Part shown: in pieces, positions 8,301 through 17,676 of the stretch | How positions within the stretch are numbered: the first letter of the stretch is position 1 | Layout: every line of letters begins with the position of its first letter | Assembly (NCBI RefSeq): GCF_902489635.1 | Contig: NZ_CABUAN010000008.1 | Coordinates: 1-64,000 of the forward strand | Reading direction: 5' to 3' | From: an uncultured Porphyromonas sp. | Lineage (GTDB): Bacteria > Bacteroidota > Bacteroidia > Bacteroidales > Porphyromonadaceae | Length of the DNA: 64,000 nucleotides | Notes under the pieces: model-generated | The model's database searches: none | Told to the model about the DNA's origin: nothing | The model's input: only the letters and a program-made list of their open reading frames with translations | Position numbers and translations under genes: made by a program

Positions 8301-9176
8301 ATGCGTCGTCTCCTCGAACTCCTTCGTGCTAACCTGCACTGGGTGCTCCTAGTGGTGTGTGAGGCGATCGCCTTGCTCCTACTCTTTCATGGCAGTCTCT
8401 ACCACTCATTCGTGGGAGCGGCTGCCAGTTCGTCTGTCGTGGGGAGGATTCACACCGAGGGCGCCCGCTGGCGCTCCTACCTCTCGCTACAGCAGGAGAA
8501 CCAGCAGCTCACGGCACAGCTGGCGACACTCGAAGGGCGCTACCTCTCCCTACAGAGGCAGTTCGAGTACCTCCTCGCAGACACCGTGGTACCGCAGGTG
8601 CTGACGCCTTTAGACTCCTTAGACACCCTCGTTCGGGAGGATCCAAGCTTTACCTTTGTGACAGCACAGGTCGTCAGCTTGACCTATCTCAAGGCAAACA
8701 ATATGATGACCATAGATCGTGGCGCTCGTGACGGCATCAAGCCTAATATGGGCGTTGTCTCGCAGAGCGGTGTCGTAGGCATCGTCGCTCAGGTGGGGCC
8801 TCGCTACGCTACGGTCGTACCGCTCATCAACGAGAGCCTAACCCTCAGCTGCATGACCCTCCGCGAGGGGCATGTAGGAGATCTCTCGTGGCGACAAAAG
8901 CTCTCCCCCACGGAGGGCATCGTGCGGGGCTTGCCTAAGCATGCGCATCTAGCCGTCGGTGATACGCTCGTGACGAGTGGCTACTCCGCCATCTTTCCCC
9001 CAGGCATGATGATCGGCAGACTAGAGGGCGAAGGCGCCGAGGGCACGCCCCTGACCTATCGTAAGGAGCTACCAGTGCTCCTAGCGACAGACTTCGGGCA
9101 GCTACACCACGTCTATGTGATAACGGGTGGCGATGCGATCAATCTAGAAGAGCAAGAGCGTAAAGAGGAGCTATGA
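8301..9176 (+). CDS. mreC: Rod shape-determining protein MreC
   Basis: MreC is a bitopic membrane protein that links MreB to the periplasmic wall synthases and activates PBP2. The 291 residues have a single N-terminal membrane segment (about 13-32), a coiled coil (about 55-90, L-Q-Q-E-N-Q-Q-L) and the double beta-barrel domain typical of MreC (about 110-275, with G-A-R-D-G-I-K-P-N-M-G-V). Its stop codon overlaps the mreD start (ATGA), so the two are probably translationally coupled. Confidence 0.94.
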   Translation: MRRLLELLRANLHWVLLVVCEAIALLLLFHGSLYHSFVGAAASSSVVGRIHTEGARWRSYLSLQQENQQLTAQLATLEGRYLSLQRQFEYLLADTVVPQVLTPLDSLDTLVREDPSFTFVTAQVVSLTYLKANNMMTIDRGARDGIKPNMGVVSQSGVVGIVAQVGPRYATVVPLINESLTLSCMTLREGHVGDLSWRQKLSPTEGIVRGLPKHAHLAVGDTLVTSGYSAIFPPGMMIGRLEGEGAEGTPLTYRKELPVLLATDFGQLHHVYVITGGDAINLEEQERKEEL

Positions 9177-9691
9177 GACTACAAATGATATGGACCACCC
9201 TAGGCATCGTGCTGCTGGTACTGCTACAGGTGGAGGTCTTTAACTACATACAGCTCTTTCGCTATGCGACCCCATCGGTCTATCTCTTTGCGCTGCTACT
9301 CTTTAGCGTAGATACGCCGAGAGAGTGGCTCACACTCATCGGAGCTCTCGTCGGTCTCTCCGTCGACCTCCTCAGTGGCACCCCCGGACTGCACATGGCC
9401 GCCTTGACACTCGTCGGCTTCCTGCGCAACTACCTCCTAGCTCCCGTCGTAGACATCGAGAGCAACCTACACCGCGCACCCTCCATGCGCATACATGGCT
9501 TGGGCATCTGGCTCGTCATCCTAGAGATGGTCGCGATCCATCAGTTTGTCCTCTTCACGCTAGACTCTCTAGGCGGCTTCGACTGGGAGTACTACGCTCT
9601 GCGGATGGGTAGCAGTATGCTCCTGACCTATCTCATCGTGATGATCCTGCAGATGCTCTTCCTAGAGCACCTACCACGGCATCAGAGCTAG
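9173..9691 (+). CDS. mreD: Rod shape-determining protein MreD
   Basis: A small integral membrane protein of the elongasome, 172 residues, almost entirely hydrophobic, with about five predicted membrane segments. Sequence conservation is low in this family. The call rests mainly on size, topology and position between mreC (4-bp overlap) and mrdA (10 bp downstream). Confidence 0.88.
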   Translation: MRLQMIWTTLGIVLLVLLQVEVFNYIQLFRYATPSVYLFALLLFSVDTPREWLTLIGALVGLSVDLLSGTPGLHMAALTLVGFLRNYLLAPVVDIESNLHRAPSMRIHGLGIWLVILEMVAIHQFVLFTLDSLGGFDWEYYALRMGSSMLLTYLIVMILQMLFLEHLPRHQS

Positions 9692-9701
9692 CGGATCAAC
9701 T

Positions 9702-11558
9702 ATGGAGCGTCCACGCCATCGACTACGCATCGCCGTCCTCCCGATGATCGCCATAGGCATCGTCGTGCTATACGTCATACGGCTCGGCTACCTGCAGCTC
9801 GTCAGCTCTGAGTACAAGGAGCGCGCCATGCGCAATGCTCTATATGAAGAGGTCATCTTCCCCGATCGAGGTGTCATCTATGACCGCAAAGGGACACTAC
9901 TCGTCTACAACGAACCAGCCTACGACCTCCTCGTCACTACCAAAGAGCTAGCCGACACTCTCGACACGCCTCTGCTCGCCAACCTCCTGCACACCTCCGA
10001 GACAGAACTACAGGAGCGCATGGCGGCACTACGAGACCGCTCCATCAATCCCGGTTACTCGCCCTTTACGCCACAGCTCTTCTGGTCACAGCTCACCAGT
10101 GAGGAGGCGGGATTCATACAGGAGCAGCTCTTCCGTCTACCAGGCTTCACACTCCGCCCCCGCGCTGTGCGTCGCTCCGACCAGCCCAATGCCGCCCTGC
10201 TACTCGGTTACCTAGGCGAGTCTAGTCCTGAGGAGCTCAAAACCGACAGCACCCTCGCGCTCGGTCAGTACGTCGGCAAGAGCGGCGTAGAGCGCACCTA
10301 CGACAAAACCTTGCGGGGACGCAATGGTGTCAACCTCTTACTTCGAGATGCCCGTGGTAGGATCCAAGGAAGCTACAACGACGGAGCCGACGACATAGAG
10401 GCAATTCCAGGCGAAGACCTAACCCTCAGCATCGATATAGGGCTGCAGAGCCTAGGCGAAAAGCTCCTGCAGGGCAAGCGTGGTGCCATCGTCATGATCG
10501 AGCCCAAGAGTGGCGAAGTGCTCTGCCTCGTCTCATCGCCCACTTACGACGTGCGAATGCTGCAAGGCAAGGGCTTAGGCAAGGCGCATCAGCAGCTCGT
10601 ACTACAGGAGGGCAAGCCGCTCTTCAACCGTGCCATCATGGGTACCTACCCCCCGGGCTCTACCTTCAAGCCCGCCATGGGTGCCTTGATGCTTCAGGAG
10701 CGTCTCGTCACTCCCTCCACGCTCCTTTCCTGCGCTCGGGGCTATCCTCGTATGCGTGGACGACCCGCCTGCCACGGACACGCCTCTCCGCTCAATCTGC
10801 GCAGTGCCCTGACCACCTCCTGCAACGCTTACTTCTGCTGGGGACTGCACTTCCTACTAGACGACCGCAAGCGCTACCCCAGCGTGCAGGATGCGCTCAA
10901 TAAGTGGCGCGACTATATGGTAGACTTTGGCTTCGGATACAAGCTCGGCATCGACATCGCAGGCGAGAACCGTGGCTTCATACCCAATAGCTCCGTCTAC
11001 GACCGCGTATATAGCCGCTGGAACTCCTCCACCATCATCTCCCTCTCCATCGGTCAGGGCGAGGTGCTCCTCACTCCGCTACAGATGGCAAACCTCGCGG
11101 CCATCATCGCCAATAGAGGCTACTACTACAAGCCCCACGTCGTCCGCAAGATCGAGCACACCCCACTAGACTCCGTCTATAGGACTCCCCACCATACGGT
11201 CGTGTCGCCAGGTTACTGGGAGGAGATCGCACAGGGGATGCATGGTGCCGTCCTAGCGGGTACCTGCCGTCGGGCAAACTTTGCCCCAGGCGAAATCAAC
11301 GTATGCGGTAAGACCGGCACCGCCGAAAACCGCTTTGGCAAAGACCACTCCGCCTTCATCGGCTTCGCTCCCCTCGAAGACCCCAAAGTGGCCATCAGCG
11401 TCTATGTTGAGAACGGAGGCTTCGGAGCCACCTACGGCGTACCCATCGGGCGCGTCATGATGGAGTATTACCTACGCGATGGCGAACTCTCGGGAGCCTC
11501 CCAAGCTATCGTGGAGCAGATCAGCCGACAAAAGATCCTCTACACACACGACACCTAA
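9702..11558 (+). CDS. mrdA: Penicillin-binding protein 2 (elongation transpeptidase)
   Basis: The class B PBP that cross-links new peptidoglycan during elongation, working with RodA. The 618-residue protein has one N-terminal membrane anchor (about 8-30), a dimerisation domain starting at F-P-D-R-G-V-I-Y-D-R, and the transpeptidase domain with S-T-F-K (SxxK, near 325), S-C-N (SxN, near 380) and K-T-G-T-A (near 538). The Y-P-P-G-S-T-F-K context is diagnostic for this group. It lies between mreD and rodA. Confidence 0.96.
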   Translation: MERPRHRLRIAVLPMIAIGIVVLYVIRLGYLQLVSSEYKERAMRNALYEEVIFPDRGVIYDRKGTLLVYNEPAYDLLVTTKELADTLDTPLLANLLHTSETELQERMAALRDRSINPGYSPFTPQLFWSQLTSEEAGFIQEQLFRLPGFTLRPRAVRRSDQPNAALLLGYLGESSPEELKTDSTLALGQYVGKSGVERTYDKTLRGRNGVNLLLRDARGRIQGSYNDGADDIEAIPGEDLTLSIDIGLQSLGEKLLQGKRGAIVMIEPKSGEVLCLVSSPTYDVRMLQGKGLGKAHQQLVLQEGKPLFNRAIMGTYPPGSTFKPAMGALMLQERLVTPSTLLSCARGYPRMRGRPACHGHASPLNLRSALTTSCNAYFCWGLHFLLDDRKRYPSVQDALNKWRDYMVDFGFGYKLGIDIAGENRGFIPNSSVYDRVYSRWNSSTIISLSIGQGEVLLTPLQMANLAAIIANRGYYYKPHVVRKIEHTPLDSVYRTPHHTVVSPGYWEEIAQGMHGAVLAGTCRRANFAPGEINVCGKTGTAENRFGKDHSAFIGFAPLEDPKVAISVYVENGGFGATYGVPIGRVMMEYYLRDGELSGASQAIVEQISRQKILYTHDT

Positions 11559-11573
11559 GAATCAACAAGCAGC

Positions 11574-13031
11574 ATGCCATACCTTAGCAAGCAACGACGT
11601 AGCAACCTCCTGATGCGCCTCGACTGGCCGCTCATCATCCTCTATCTCCTGATGGTGGCTGGGGGGTGGCTGGCAATCTGTGGTGCTACGTACGACTTCA
11701 CACCGGGGCATCTCCTAGAGATGGGAGGCCGACCGATGCAGCAGCTTATATGGATCTCTCTAGCACTGGTACTAGGCGGCGTCGTGCTCCTCATCGACGA
11801 AGATCTTTTTGAGTCTGGAGCGCCCTACTTATACATCTTCTTTATACTCCTGCTCATCGTGACTGCCATCGTAGCACCTGATATCAAAGGCTCCCGCTCG
11901 TGGCTCGTCATAGGGCCTGTCAGGGTGCAGCCCGCTGAGTTTGCCAAGCTTGGTACCGCTCTGATGCTCGCCTACTGGCTCAATCGCCCCGAATTCAAGC
12001 TCACCACCCTGCGGGGCTATCTAGAGGTCTTTGCGATCATACTCTTGCCCATGGCGATCATCATCCTACAGAGCGAGACAGGGTCGGCACTCGTCTTCTG
12101 CGCCTTCTTCCTAGCACTCTATCGTGAAGGCCTCTCAGGTGCCTTCCTCCTACTCGCCTCGCTAGCGGTGATGCTCTTTGTGGTGGCACTCATGCTGGCC
12201 GACGTGAGCTGGGGTGCTACTGACGCTAGTCGCCTCCTCATCTGTAGCATCATCTCAGTAGCTACGATCCTCTACCTCAGTAGCATCGTACGGTGGAAGC
12301 AGCGTGAGCGACGCATCTTATGGATCGTCACCACCATCTACTTCGTCGGCATGTACATCTCTCTGCGCTGGCTGCAGATCGACTACAGCTATGTCGCGCT
12401 GATACTGATGAGCTGCATCATCCTCTTCTGCTTCGTTCGCGCCCTGCTGCACTACTCCCGCTCCTACCTCTTGGTCGGCTTAGCCAGCTTAGGCTTGCTC
12501 GCCTTCTCGCTCTCCGTCGAGTACGTCTACAACGACATCCTCGCACCGCACCAGCAGATGCGTATAGCGGTTTCTCTAGGCATCGAGCAGGACCCACGCG
12601 GTGCTGGGTACAATGTGGATCAAGCCAAGATCGCCATCGGCTCAGGCGGACTTACGGGCAAAGGGTTCCTCCAGGGCACTCAGACAAAGCTCAAGTATGT
12701 TCCCGAGCAAGACACCGACTTCATCTTCTGTACCATCGGTGAGGAGCAAGGCTTTGCGGGCTCCGTCGGTCTGCTCCTCCTCTTCCTCGCTATGATCCTA
12801 CGCATCATGTGGCGAGCGGAGCGACACCCCTCCACCTTCGGTCGAGTCTATGGCTACTGCCTAGCGTGCGTTTTGATCTTTCACCTCATGGTCAATGTAG
12901 GGATGGTGCTGGGGCTGGTACCCGTCATCGGCATCCCGCTCCCCTTCTTTAGCTATGGGGGCTCCTCGCTTTGGGGCTTCTCGCTCATGCTCGCCATCTT
13001 CCTCAAGATCGACGCTTCGGGTAAGCGGTAG
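11574..13031 (+). CDS. rodA: Rod shape-determining protein RodA (SEDS glycosyltransferase)
   Basis: RodA polymerises lipid II into glycan strands for elongation as partner of PBP2. The 485 residues are mostly membrane helices. The SEDS signature is visible: the A-E-F-A-K-L segment near 122, the Q-D-T-D-F-I-F motif near 380 and the C-terminal P-F-F-S-Y-G-G-S-S near 462. It is longer than E. coli RodA (about 370) because of extra loops and helices between about 200 and 300, usual in Bacteroidota. It is the last gene of the run, and a terminator follows. Confidence 0.94.
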   Translation: MPYLSKQRRSNLLMRLDWPLIILYLLMVAGGWLAICGATYDFTPGHLLEMGGRPMQQLIWISLALVLGGVVLLIDEDLFESGAPYLYIFFILLLIVTAIVAPDIKGSRSWLVIGPVRVQPAEFAKLGTALMLAYWLNRPEFKLTTLRGYLEVFAIILLPMAIIILQSETGSALVFCAFFLALYREGLSGAFLLLASLAVMLFVVALMLADVSWGATDASRLLICSIISVATILYLSSIVRWKQRERRILWIVTTIYFVGMYISLRWLQIDYSYVALILMSCIILFCFVRALLHYSRSYLLVGLASLGLLAFSLSVEYVYNDILAPHQQMRIAVSLGIEQDPRGAGYNVDQAKIAIGSGGLTGKGFLQGTQTKLKYVPEQDTDFIFCTIGEEQGFAGSVGLLLLFLAMILRIMWRAERHPSTFGRVYGYCLACVLIFHLMVNVGMVLGLVPVIGIPLPFFSYGGSSLWGFSLMLAIFLKIDASGKR

Positions 13032-13084
13032 CCACACCTCCCCCCTTCTCCAAAAACTTCACCCGCCGAAAGACCCAGCATACG

Positions 13085-13127
13085 AATAGCCACGTGGGGA
13101 ACCTCAAGTTCCACGTGGCTATTTTTT
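13085..13127 (+). terminator. Terminator of rodA, formed by a CACGTGG hairpin
   Basis: A perfect 13-bp stem, AATAGCCACGTGG with CCACGTGGCTATT, is followed by a T run. The same hairpin with a paired change (AATATCC/GGATATT) occurs at 33506-33551 and 48848-48893, so this terminator-like unit is part of a dispersed family. Confidence 0.85.
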
Positions 13128-13230
13128 ATTCTCCACGTAGGCGAGAAAAAATTCCTCCGAAGTTTCATTTGATTCCTCCGAAGTTTCATTTCATTCTTCC
13201 GAAGTTTTATTTCGTCCCTACGTGGAGAAT
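13128..13230 (+). repeat. CACGTGG-type palindromic block, copy 2: inverted repeat around 21-bp tandem units
   Basis: A perfect 14-bp inverted repeat (ATTCTCCACGTAGG at 13128-13141, CCTACGTGGAGAAT at 13217-13230) encloses about 75 bp. That interior holds three imperfect 21-bp tandem units with the core TTCCTCCGAAGTTTCATTTGA. The block at 33231-33329 has the same architecture in reverse orientation. Short hairpins continue to about 13320 (GTCCCAT/ATGGGAC). No gene is visible from 13032 to 13550. Confidence 0.85.
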
Positions 13231-13489
13231 CTTTATTTCCCACGTCGGGATCGTTTCGCCCCTCCCTTGGGATTTTTTCGTTCGAACGCAGGTGGGATAT
13301 TTTGTCCCATCAGTATGGGACGACCATTCCGAGCTATTCGCCCTATTATAAAGGTTTGCCAAGCCCACGCAACCCGCGGTCGAAACGCACACCAGTATCG
13401 AGAGTCGGAGGGTGTCCATCTCCGTTAACCTCTCAATGCTGTAACCTGTGACACAACGGACGCAGAATAAGCCGAGGAAGCCTCTTTCA

Positions 13490-13520
13490 TTGCGTGGCAC
13501 CCTTTTTATTAGTAGCTTTG
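13490..13520 (+). promoter_or_regulatory. Promoter of manC
   Basis: TTG (13490-13492) and TAGCTTTG (13513-13520), 20 nt apart, lie 30 bp upstream of the manC start. Confidence 0.6.
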
Positions 13521-13550
13521 TAACAACAAACTCAAGACAACTCAACTCTC

Positions 13551-14639
13551 ATGGAGCATTACTATTGTGTCATCATGAGTGGCGGGGTGGGAAGTCGCTT
13601 TTGGCCTATCTCACGTCAGTCACGACCCAAGCAATTTCTAGACTTCTTCGGTACGGGGAGTTCACTCCTACAGGATACTTACAAGCGGTTCCTGCGGATC
13701 GTCCCTAAGGATCACATCTACATCGTCACCCATGCCGACTATGTCGACCTAACTCTCGAGCAGCTCCCAGAGCTCAAGCGTGACCAGATCCTCACCGAGC
13801 CTCTACGACGCAACACAGCTCCATGTATCGCCTACGCATGCTACCATATCCAGCAGCGAGACCCGAAGGCGTCGATCGTAGTAGCGGCTTCGGACCATGT
13901 CATTATGAACGAGGACAACTTCGTCCAGACGGTCAGCCAGGCACTTCACTTTTCGTCACTACATCCTTACCTCCTGACGCTAGGCATCAAGCCCACGGCT
14001 CCCGAGACGGGATACGGATACATACAGGTGGATTCTAGTGAAAAGCCTCTCGACGGGCAATATCACAAGGTCAAGGTCTTTACCGAAAAGCCCAATCGTG
14101 AGATGGCCGAGATATTTGTTTCCTGTGGCGAGTTCCTCTGGAACAGCGGTATGTTCGTCTGGCATGTCAAGACGATCCTAGATGCTTTTGCCAAGTATAT
14201 GCCCGAGGTGAGCAGACTCTTTACCGAGCGGGCTAGCGACTTCGGCACTGACCGTGAGCGGGAGGCGATCGAGGAGATCTACCCCTACTGCCCCAGTATA
14301 TCGATCGACTACGGGGTTTTGGAAAAAGCGGACAACGTGCTGGTCACGCCCGCTACCTTTGGCTGGGCTGACCTAGGCACCTGGGGCGCGCTCTATGACC
14401 AGAGCTCCAAGGATCAGACGGGCAATGTGACAAATCACGAGAAGACCCGATTTTACGAGTCAATGAATAATATCCTCTACATCGATGACCCAGACCTGCT
14501 AGCAGTCGTGCAGGGCGTCGACGACTGTATCATCGCTAAGCATGGCAACGTGCTGCTCATCTGCAAGCGTGAGGCGGAGCAGAGTATCAAGAACTATGTC
14601 ACCGATGTGGAGATAGAGTCTGGACAGGACTACATCTGA
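13551..14639 (+). CDS. manC: Mannose-1-phosphate guanylyltransferase
   Basis: It makes GDP-mannose from mannose-1-phosphate and GTP, the donor for mannose- and fucose-containing surface glycans. The 362 residues begin with the nucleotidyltransferase motif S-G-G-V-G-S-R-F-W-P (near 10) and contain the F-T-E-K-P motif (near 175) and the G-W-A-D-L-G-T-W sugar-binding segment. It lacks the C-terminal phosphomannose isomerase domain of the bifunctional enzymes. It lies 16 bp before the DUF2851 gene and may be co-transcribed with it. Confidence 0.94.
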   Translation: MEHYYCVIMSGGVGSRFWPISRQSRPKQFLDFFGTGSSLLQDTYKRFLRIVPKDHIYIVTHADYVDLTLEQLPELKRDQILTEPLRRNTAPCIAYACYHIQQRDPKASIVVAASDHVIMNEDNFVQTVSQALHFSSLHPYLLTLGIKPTAPETGYGYIQVDSSEKPLDGQYHKVKVFTEKPNREMAEIFVSCGEFLWNSGMFVWHVKTILDAFAKYMPEVSRLFTERASDFGTDREREAIEEIYPYCPSISIDYGVLEKADNVLVTPATFGWADLGTWGALYDQSSKDQTGNVTNHEKTRFYESMNNILYIDDPDLLAVVQGVDDCIIAKHGNVLLICKREAEQSIKNYVTDVEIESGQDYI

Positions 14640-14655
14640 TCTGACCAAATAGACG

Positions 14656-15999
14656 ATGCAGGAGACGTGGCTACACCAGATATGGGGCAATAGGCTCTAC
14701 GAGTCGCTCACCTTCGAGCCACACCCCTGCATCCCCGAGGGGGTGACGCCGATCGTCATCGACCCAGGGCGATACAATACCAATGGCGGGCCCGACTTTA
14801 GCAATCTCAAGCTGCGTATAGGCTCCCTGACCTGGGCGGGGAATGGCGAGATACATTGTCATGCGACAGACTGGCTACGCCATGGGCACCAGCTAGACCC
14901 GGCCTACAATAATGTATTGTTACATATCGTACTGCAGGACGATGGCCCCATCTCTCTGCAGGCTGGCACGCCACCTATCACCTGCCGTATGCAGATCAAC
15001 CCTGACTTGCTGGCCATAGCGCAGCAACTCACCGAGGCTCCGCAGATACCTCGCTGTGGGGAGGCTTGTAACCAGCTACCCGAGGAGGTGCAGGCCGACT
15101 GGTTTGCACAACTTACACGCGAACGACTGGACAAGAAGTGCGAGCAGATAGAGGCGGCGATGAGCTTTTTCAAGGGAGATATAGCAGCGGTGACCCATCT
15201 CTTCCTAATGCGCTACCTAGGGGGGAAGGTGAATAATGACGCTTTCGAGCAGATCGCTCGCCAGCTCTCTCCGTCGATCCTGCTCAAGCACAAGACTTCG
15301 ACGCTAGCCCTCGAGGCTCTACTACTAGGTATGGGCGGACTGCTAGAGAGTGACCCGATATCCCCAGAGGTAGACCAGTATAGGGAGCAACTGCGTGAAG
15401 AGTTTACCTTCCTAGCACATAAGTACCACCTGTTTCCCCTACCGCCAGGCACCATCCGTATGCTACGGCTGCGCCCGAGTGCCTTCCCGCATCGTCGGCT
15501 TGCCTACCTTGCAGCACTATACTACCGTAGTGACAATCTGCCGGGAGAGCTACTCCGCACATCCTCTCTGGCTCATCTCGAGCAGCTACTCACCGTCACG
15601 CCCACCGACTACTGGCAGCGACACTACCACTGGGGGAGCGAGACGGATGCTCAGCTTGGCACCATAGGGCGAGCGACCATCGAGAGCATTGCAATCAATG
15701 TGGTCATACCGCTCCAGTACTACCTCACACAGGAGCGTGACCTGCTCGGGCTCTCCCTAGCGAGCGACTCGCTGATGAGTGCACACGACCTCCCCGCGGA
15801 GCGCAACAGCGTCGTGCGTCGCTTCGTCCATGAGGGGCTGCGCCCCCGCAGTGCTTACGACTCGCAGGCACTGCTGCAGCTCTACGGGAGCTACTGCGAG
15901 CCGCGTCGCTGCTGGCTGTGTCCCGTAGGGCGTACGCTCCTACAGAGCTATGGTGCCATGACCCTACCGCCCTCTGTCGGGGAGGCAACCCACAAATAA
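14656..15999 (+). CDS. DUF2851 family protein, unknown function
   Basis: A soluble protein of 447 residues with no signal peptide. The N-terminal half carries the features I associate with DUF2851: H-P-G-R-Y-N style (here D-P-G-R-Y-N-T-N-G-G-P-D-F), G-N-G-E-I-H-C-H-A-T-D-W and H-D-P-A-Y-N-N-V-L-L-H-like segments near 35-95. The conserved Asp, His and Glu residues suggest an enzyme, but no activity is established to my knowledge. It closely follows manC. Two Cys near the C-terminus (C-W-L-C-P-V-G-R-T) resemble a metal-binding pair. Confidence 0.85.
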   Translation: MQETWLHQIWGNRLYESLTFEPHPCIPEGVTPIVIDPGRYNTNGGPDFSNLKLRIGSLTWAGNGEIHCHATDWLRHGHQLDPAYNNVLLHIVLQDDGPISLQAGTPPITCRMQINPDLLAIAQQLTEAPQIPRCGEACNQLPEEVQADWFAQLTRERLDKKCEQIEAAMSFFKGDIAAVTHLFLMRYLGGKVNNDAFEQIARQLSPSILLKHKTSTLALEALLLGMGGLLESDPISPEVDQYREQLREEFTFLAHKYHLFPLPPGTIRMLRLRPSAFPHRRLAYLAALYYRSDNLPGELLRTSSLAHLEQLLTVTPTDYWQRHYHWGSETDAQLGTIGRATIESIAINVVIPLQYYLTQERDLLGLSLASDSLMSAHDLPAERNSVVRRFVHEGLRPRSAYDSQALLQLYGSYCEPRRCWLCPVGRTLLQSYGAMTLPPSVGEATHK

Positions 16000-16036
16000 G
16001 GCACCCCACACCTCTACAAGCACCCTGTGACATCCG

Positions 16037-16063
16037 GAGACTGTTGCAAAAGTCAACAGTCTC
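16037..16063. repeat. Solo 27-nt hairpin identical to the MITE end
   Basis: GAGACTGTTG, a 7-nt loop (CAAAAGT), then CAACAGTCTC. This equals the first 27 bp of the 175-bp MITE exactly, but the rest of the element is absent. No 5-bp target duplication is seen around it. It lies just after the DUF2851 gene. Confidence 0.85.
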
Positions 16064-16105
16064 CTTAGAGCTATCCAAAGGTATTGATCTCGTAAAACAA
16101 AAGAA

Positions 16106-16147
16106 GCACCTCCGTCAGGATGAGCGAAGTCGTCCTAACGGAGGTGC
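16106..16147. terminator. Terminator between convergent genes
   Basis: A stem GCACCTCCGT/ACGGAGGTGC, extended by AGGA/TCCT, lies between the convergent DUF2851 gene and the DUF3868-like gene and can serve both. Confidence 0.75.
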
Positions 16148-16198
16148 CTTATCTGAATGATACTTATCAGCTCAGTGACAAGTATCGACTGTCAACTA

Positions 16199-17638
16199 TT
16201 AGTTGAAGTAAAGCTTCTCAGCCTCAGCCTTGCGACCCATCATATCGAGTGCGATAGCTGTGGGTAGCTTAGCACGACTGTCAGACTGAATGGTAGAGAG
16301 TACTCGGTAAGCTTCCTTAGCATTCTTGTCGTACTGAAGGAGCGCATTGGCATAGTTGAGCTTAGCAACAGGGTCCTTAGCGTTTTGCTCATAAGCCGTG
16401 CGATAGATAGCTACAGGGTTCTCGCCCTTTGCCACCTTCTGATTAGCTAGCGTATAGAGCTCACTGAGGCTTAGCAGCTTAGAATTGGTTGAGTAGATGC
16501 GTGCCAGCTCAGAGACCTCAAAGGGACGTACCCGATAGCTCATCGTAAAGGTTGTGCGACGAAGCTTAGGATAGTAGTTGTCGAGAAGGTCGCGATAAAC
16601 CTTGCCACCATCGAGAGCCTTGATGTCTGCCTCACGCGGTGTGTCTGTATCGTACTTATCGATAATGTCTAGTATCGTCTGACGCTCAGGCATACTGCTA
16701 GCATCTACGAGCTTGCGTAGACCATCCCAGTCCTCGCCCTTGCCCTCAGCAACGACCTCGACCTTATTGAAGAGTGCCTTGTGAGCTCCCTTGACATAGT
16801 TATAGAGGGTCTTGGTACGACGATCAGAGAGTGCTAGGTTGTAGTCAAAGGGTGCCTCAGGAGATGCATAACCATAGATGTATACGGTGTGTAGCTCAGC
16901 GCCCTCGATCTTGGTTGCCTTCTTTACGAACTCATCGAGACGTGCTAGCTCAGCAGCATTGTTCTTGAAGTCCTTGCGAAGGTCGTGCTTGGCGACGACG
17001 AACTGAACATTCGCATCAAAGCTCTCGGCGTACTCCTTGAAGGCTGTAGCAGCAGGCTCTATGTAGTTGTACTTATAGTATTCAGGACCAAAGGCTGGGA
17101 TAGACTGTGGATCGCCTTGTGCTAAGAGTGTACCCTTAGGGCAGTTACCACAGCTATAAGTATCGATCTCTAGCTCCATGTGTCCGTTAGCCATCCAGCT
17201 CTCGAAGGGACGCTCGTAGACCATGTGTGGTAGATCCTTGATGCCTCGTGCATAGACAGAACCCTCGGGGCGTGAGTATATCTCCTTAACTAGTGAATCA
17301 CTGTTGTAGAGGTTGTGCTGACGCTTGATGATCTTGTAGCGAGCATTGCCAGCTACATAGATGTTGGGTAGTCTTAGGGACTTACTTCTGTCTGCAGAGA
17401 CGTAAACAGGAGTAATGCGTACGAGCTGCTGTGAGCGTACATTGGCATAGGGAGCCGCATCTAGATTGATGCATAGTACATTGCGCTCTATGTCACGTGT
17501 GATAGTGCAGTGCTCTGCTGATAAAGCAATCGTCTGAGTCTCCTCCGCCTTGGAATATTGCTGAGCACATAGTGTCCCTCCGACGGTAAATAGTAGCGTC
17601 GAGAGGAGTATGAGTAAGCGGGATATCTTGATATTCAT
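16199..17638 (-). CDS. DUF3868 / OmpA-like outer membrane protein
   Basis: A secreted protein of 479 residues with an N-terminal signal peptide (hydrophobic stretch about 8-24, then C-A-Q). The N-terminal part fits the DUF3868 family, with two Cys in C-G-N-C near residue 160. An OmpA-like segment spans about 225-300 (Y-I-Y-G-Y-A-S-P-E-A, then N-L-A-L-S-D-R-R-T). A short TPR-like helical tail follows, ending in K-L-Y-F-N. In Bacteroidota, DUF3868 and DUF3575 genes are often neighbours, in places near fimbrillin genes; none is seen here. It lies 38 bp downstream of the DUF3575 gene, so the pair is likely an operon. Function is not established. Confidence 0.8.
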   Translation of the reverse strand: MNIKISRLLILLSTLLFTVGGTLCAQQYSKAEETQTIALSAEHCTITRDIERNVLCINLDAAPYANVRSQQLVRITPVYVSADRSKSLRLPNIYVAGNARYKIIKRQHNLYNSDSLVKEIYSRPEGSVYARGIKDLPHMVYERPFESWMANGHMELEIDTYSCGNCPKGTLLAQGDPQSIPAFGPEYYKYNYIEPAATAFKEYAESFDANVQFVVAKHDLRKDFKNNAAELARLDEFVKKATKIEGAELHTVYIYGYASPEAPFDYNLALSDRRTKTLYNYVKGAHKALFNKVEVVAEGKGEDWDGLRKLVDASSMPERQTILDIIDKYDTDTPREADIKALDGGKVYRDLLDNYYPKLRRTTFTMSYRVRPFEVSELARIYSTNSKLLSLSELYTLANQKVAKGENPVAIYRTAYEQNAKDPVAKLNYANALLQYDKNAKEAYRVLSTIQSDSRAKLPTAIALDMMGRKAEAEKLYFN

Positions 17639-17676
17639 AGTCTTTGTGTCTGTATTATTAGATGTGCTACTGACGA

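Noticed and set aside
8359..8604. 81-residue Ser/Arg-rich frame within mreC
   Set aside because: A shadow frame inside mreC, which has clear family features.
12320..12742. 140-residue His/Leu/Arg-rich frame within rodA
   Set aside because: A plus-one shadow of rodA with biased composition.
13155..13215. Tandem 21-bp units considered as a CRISPR array
   Set aside because: There are only two to three imperfect, directly abutting units without spacers, and no cas genes are nearby.
13094..13545. Several overlapping open frames after rodA
   Set aside because: They are built from the palindromic block and tandem units; the same pseudo-peptides recur at 24608-24921 and 48857-49045.
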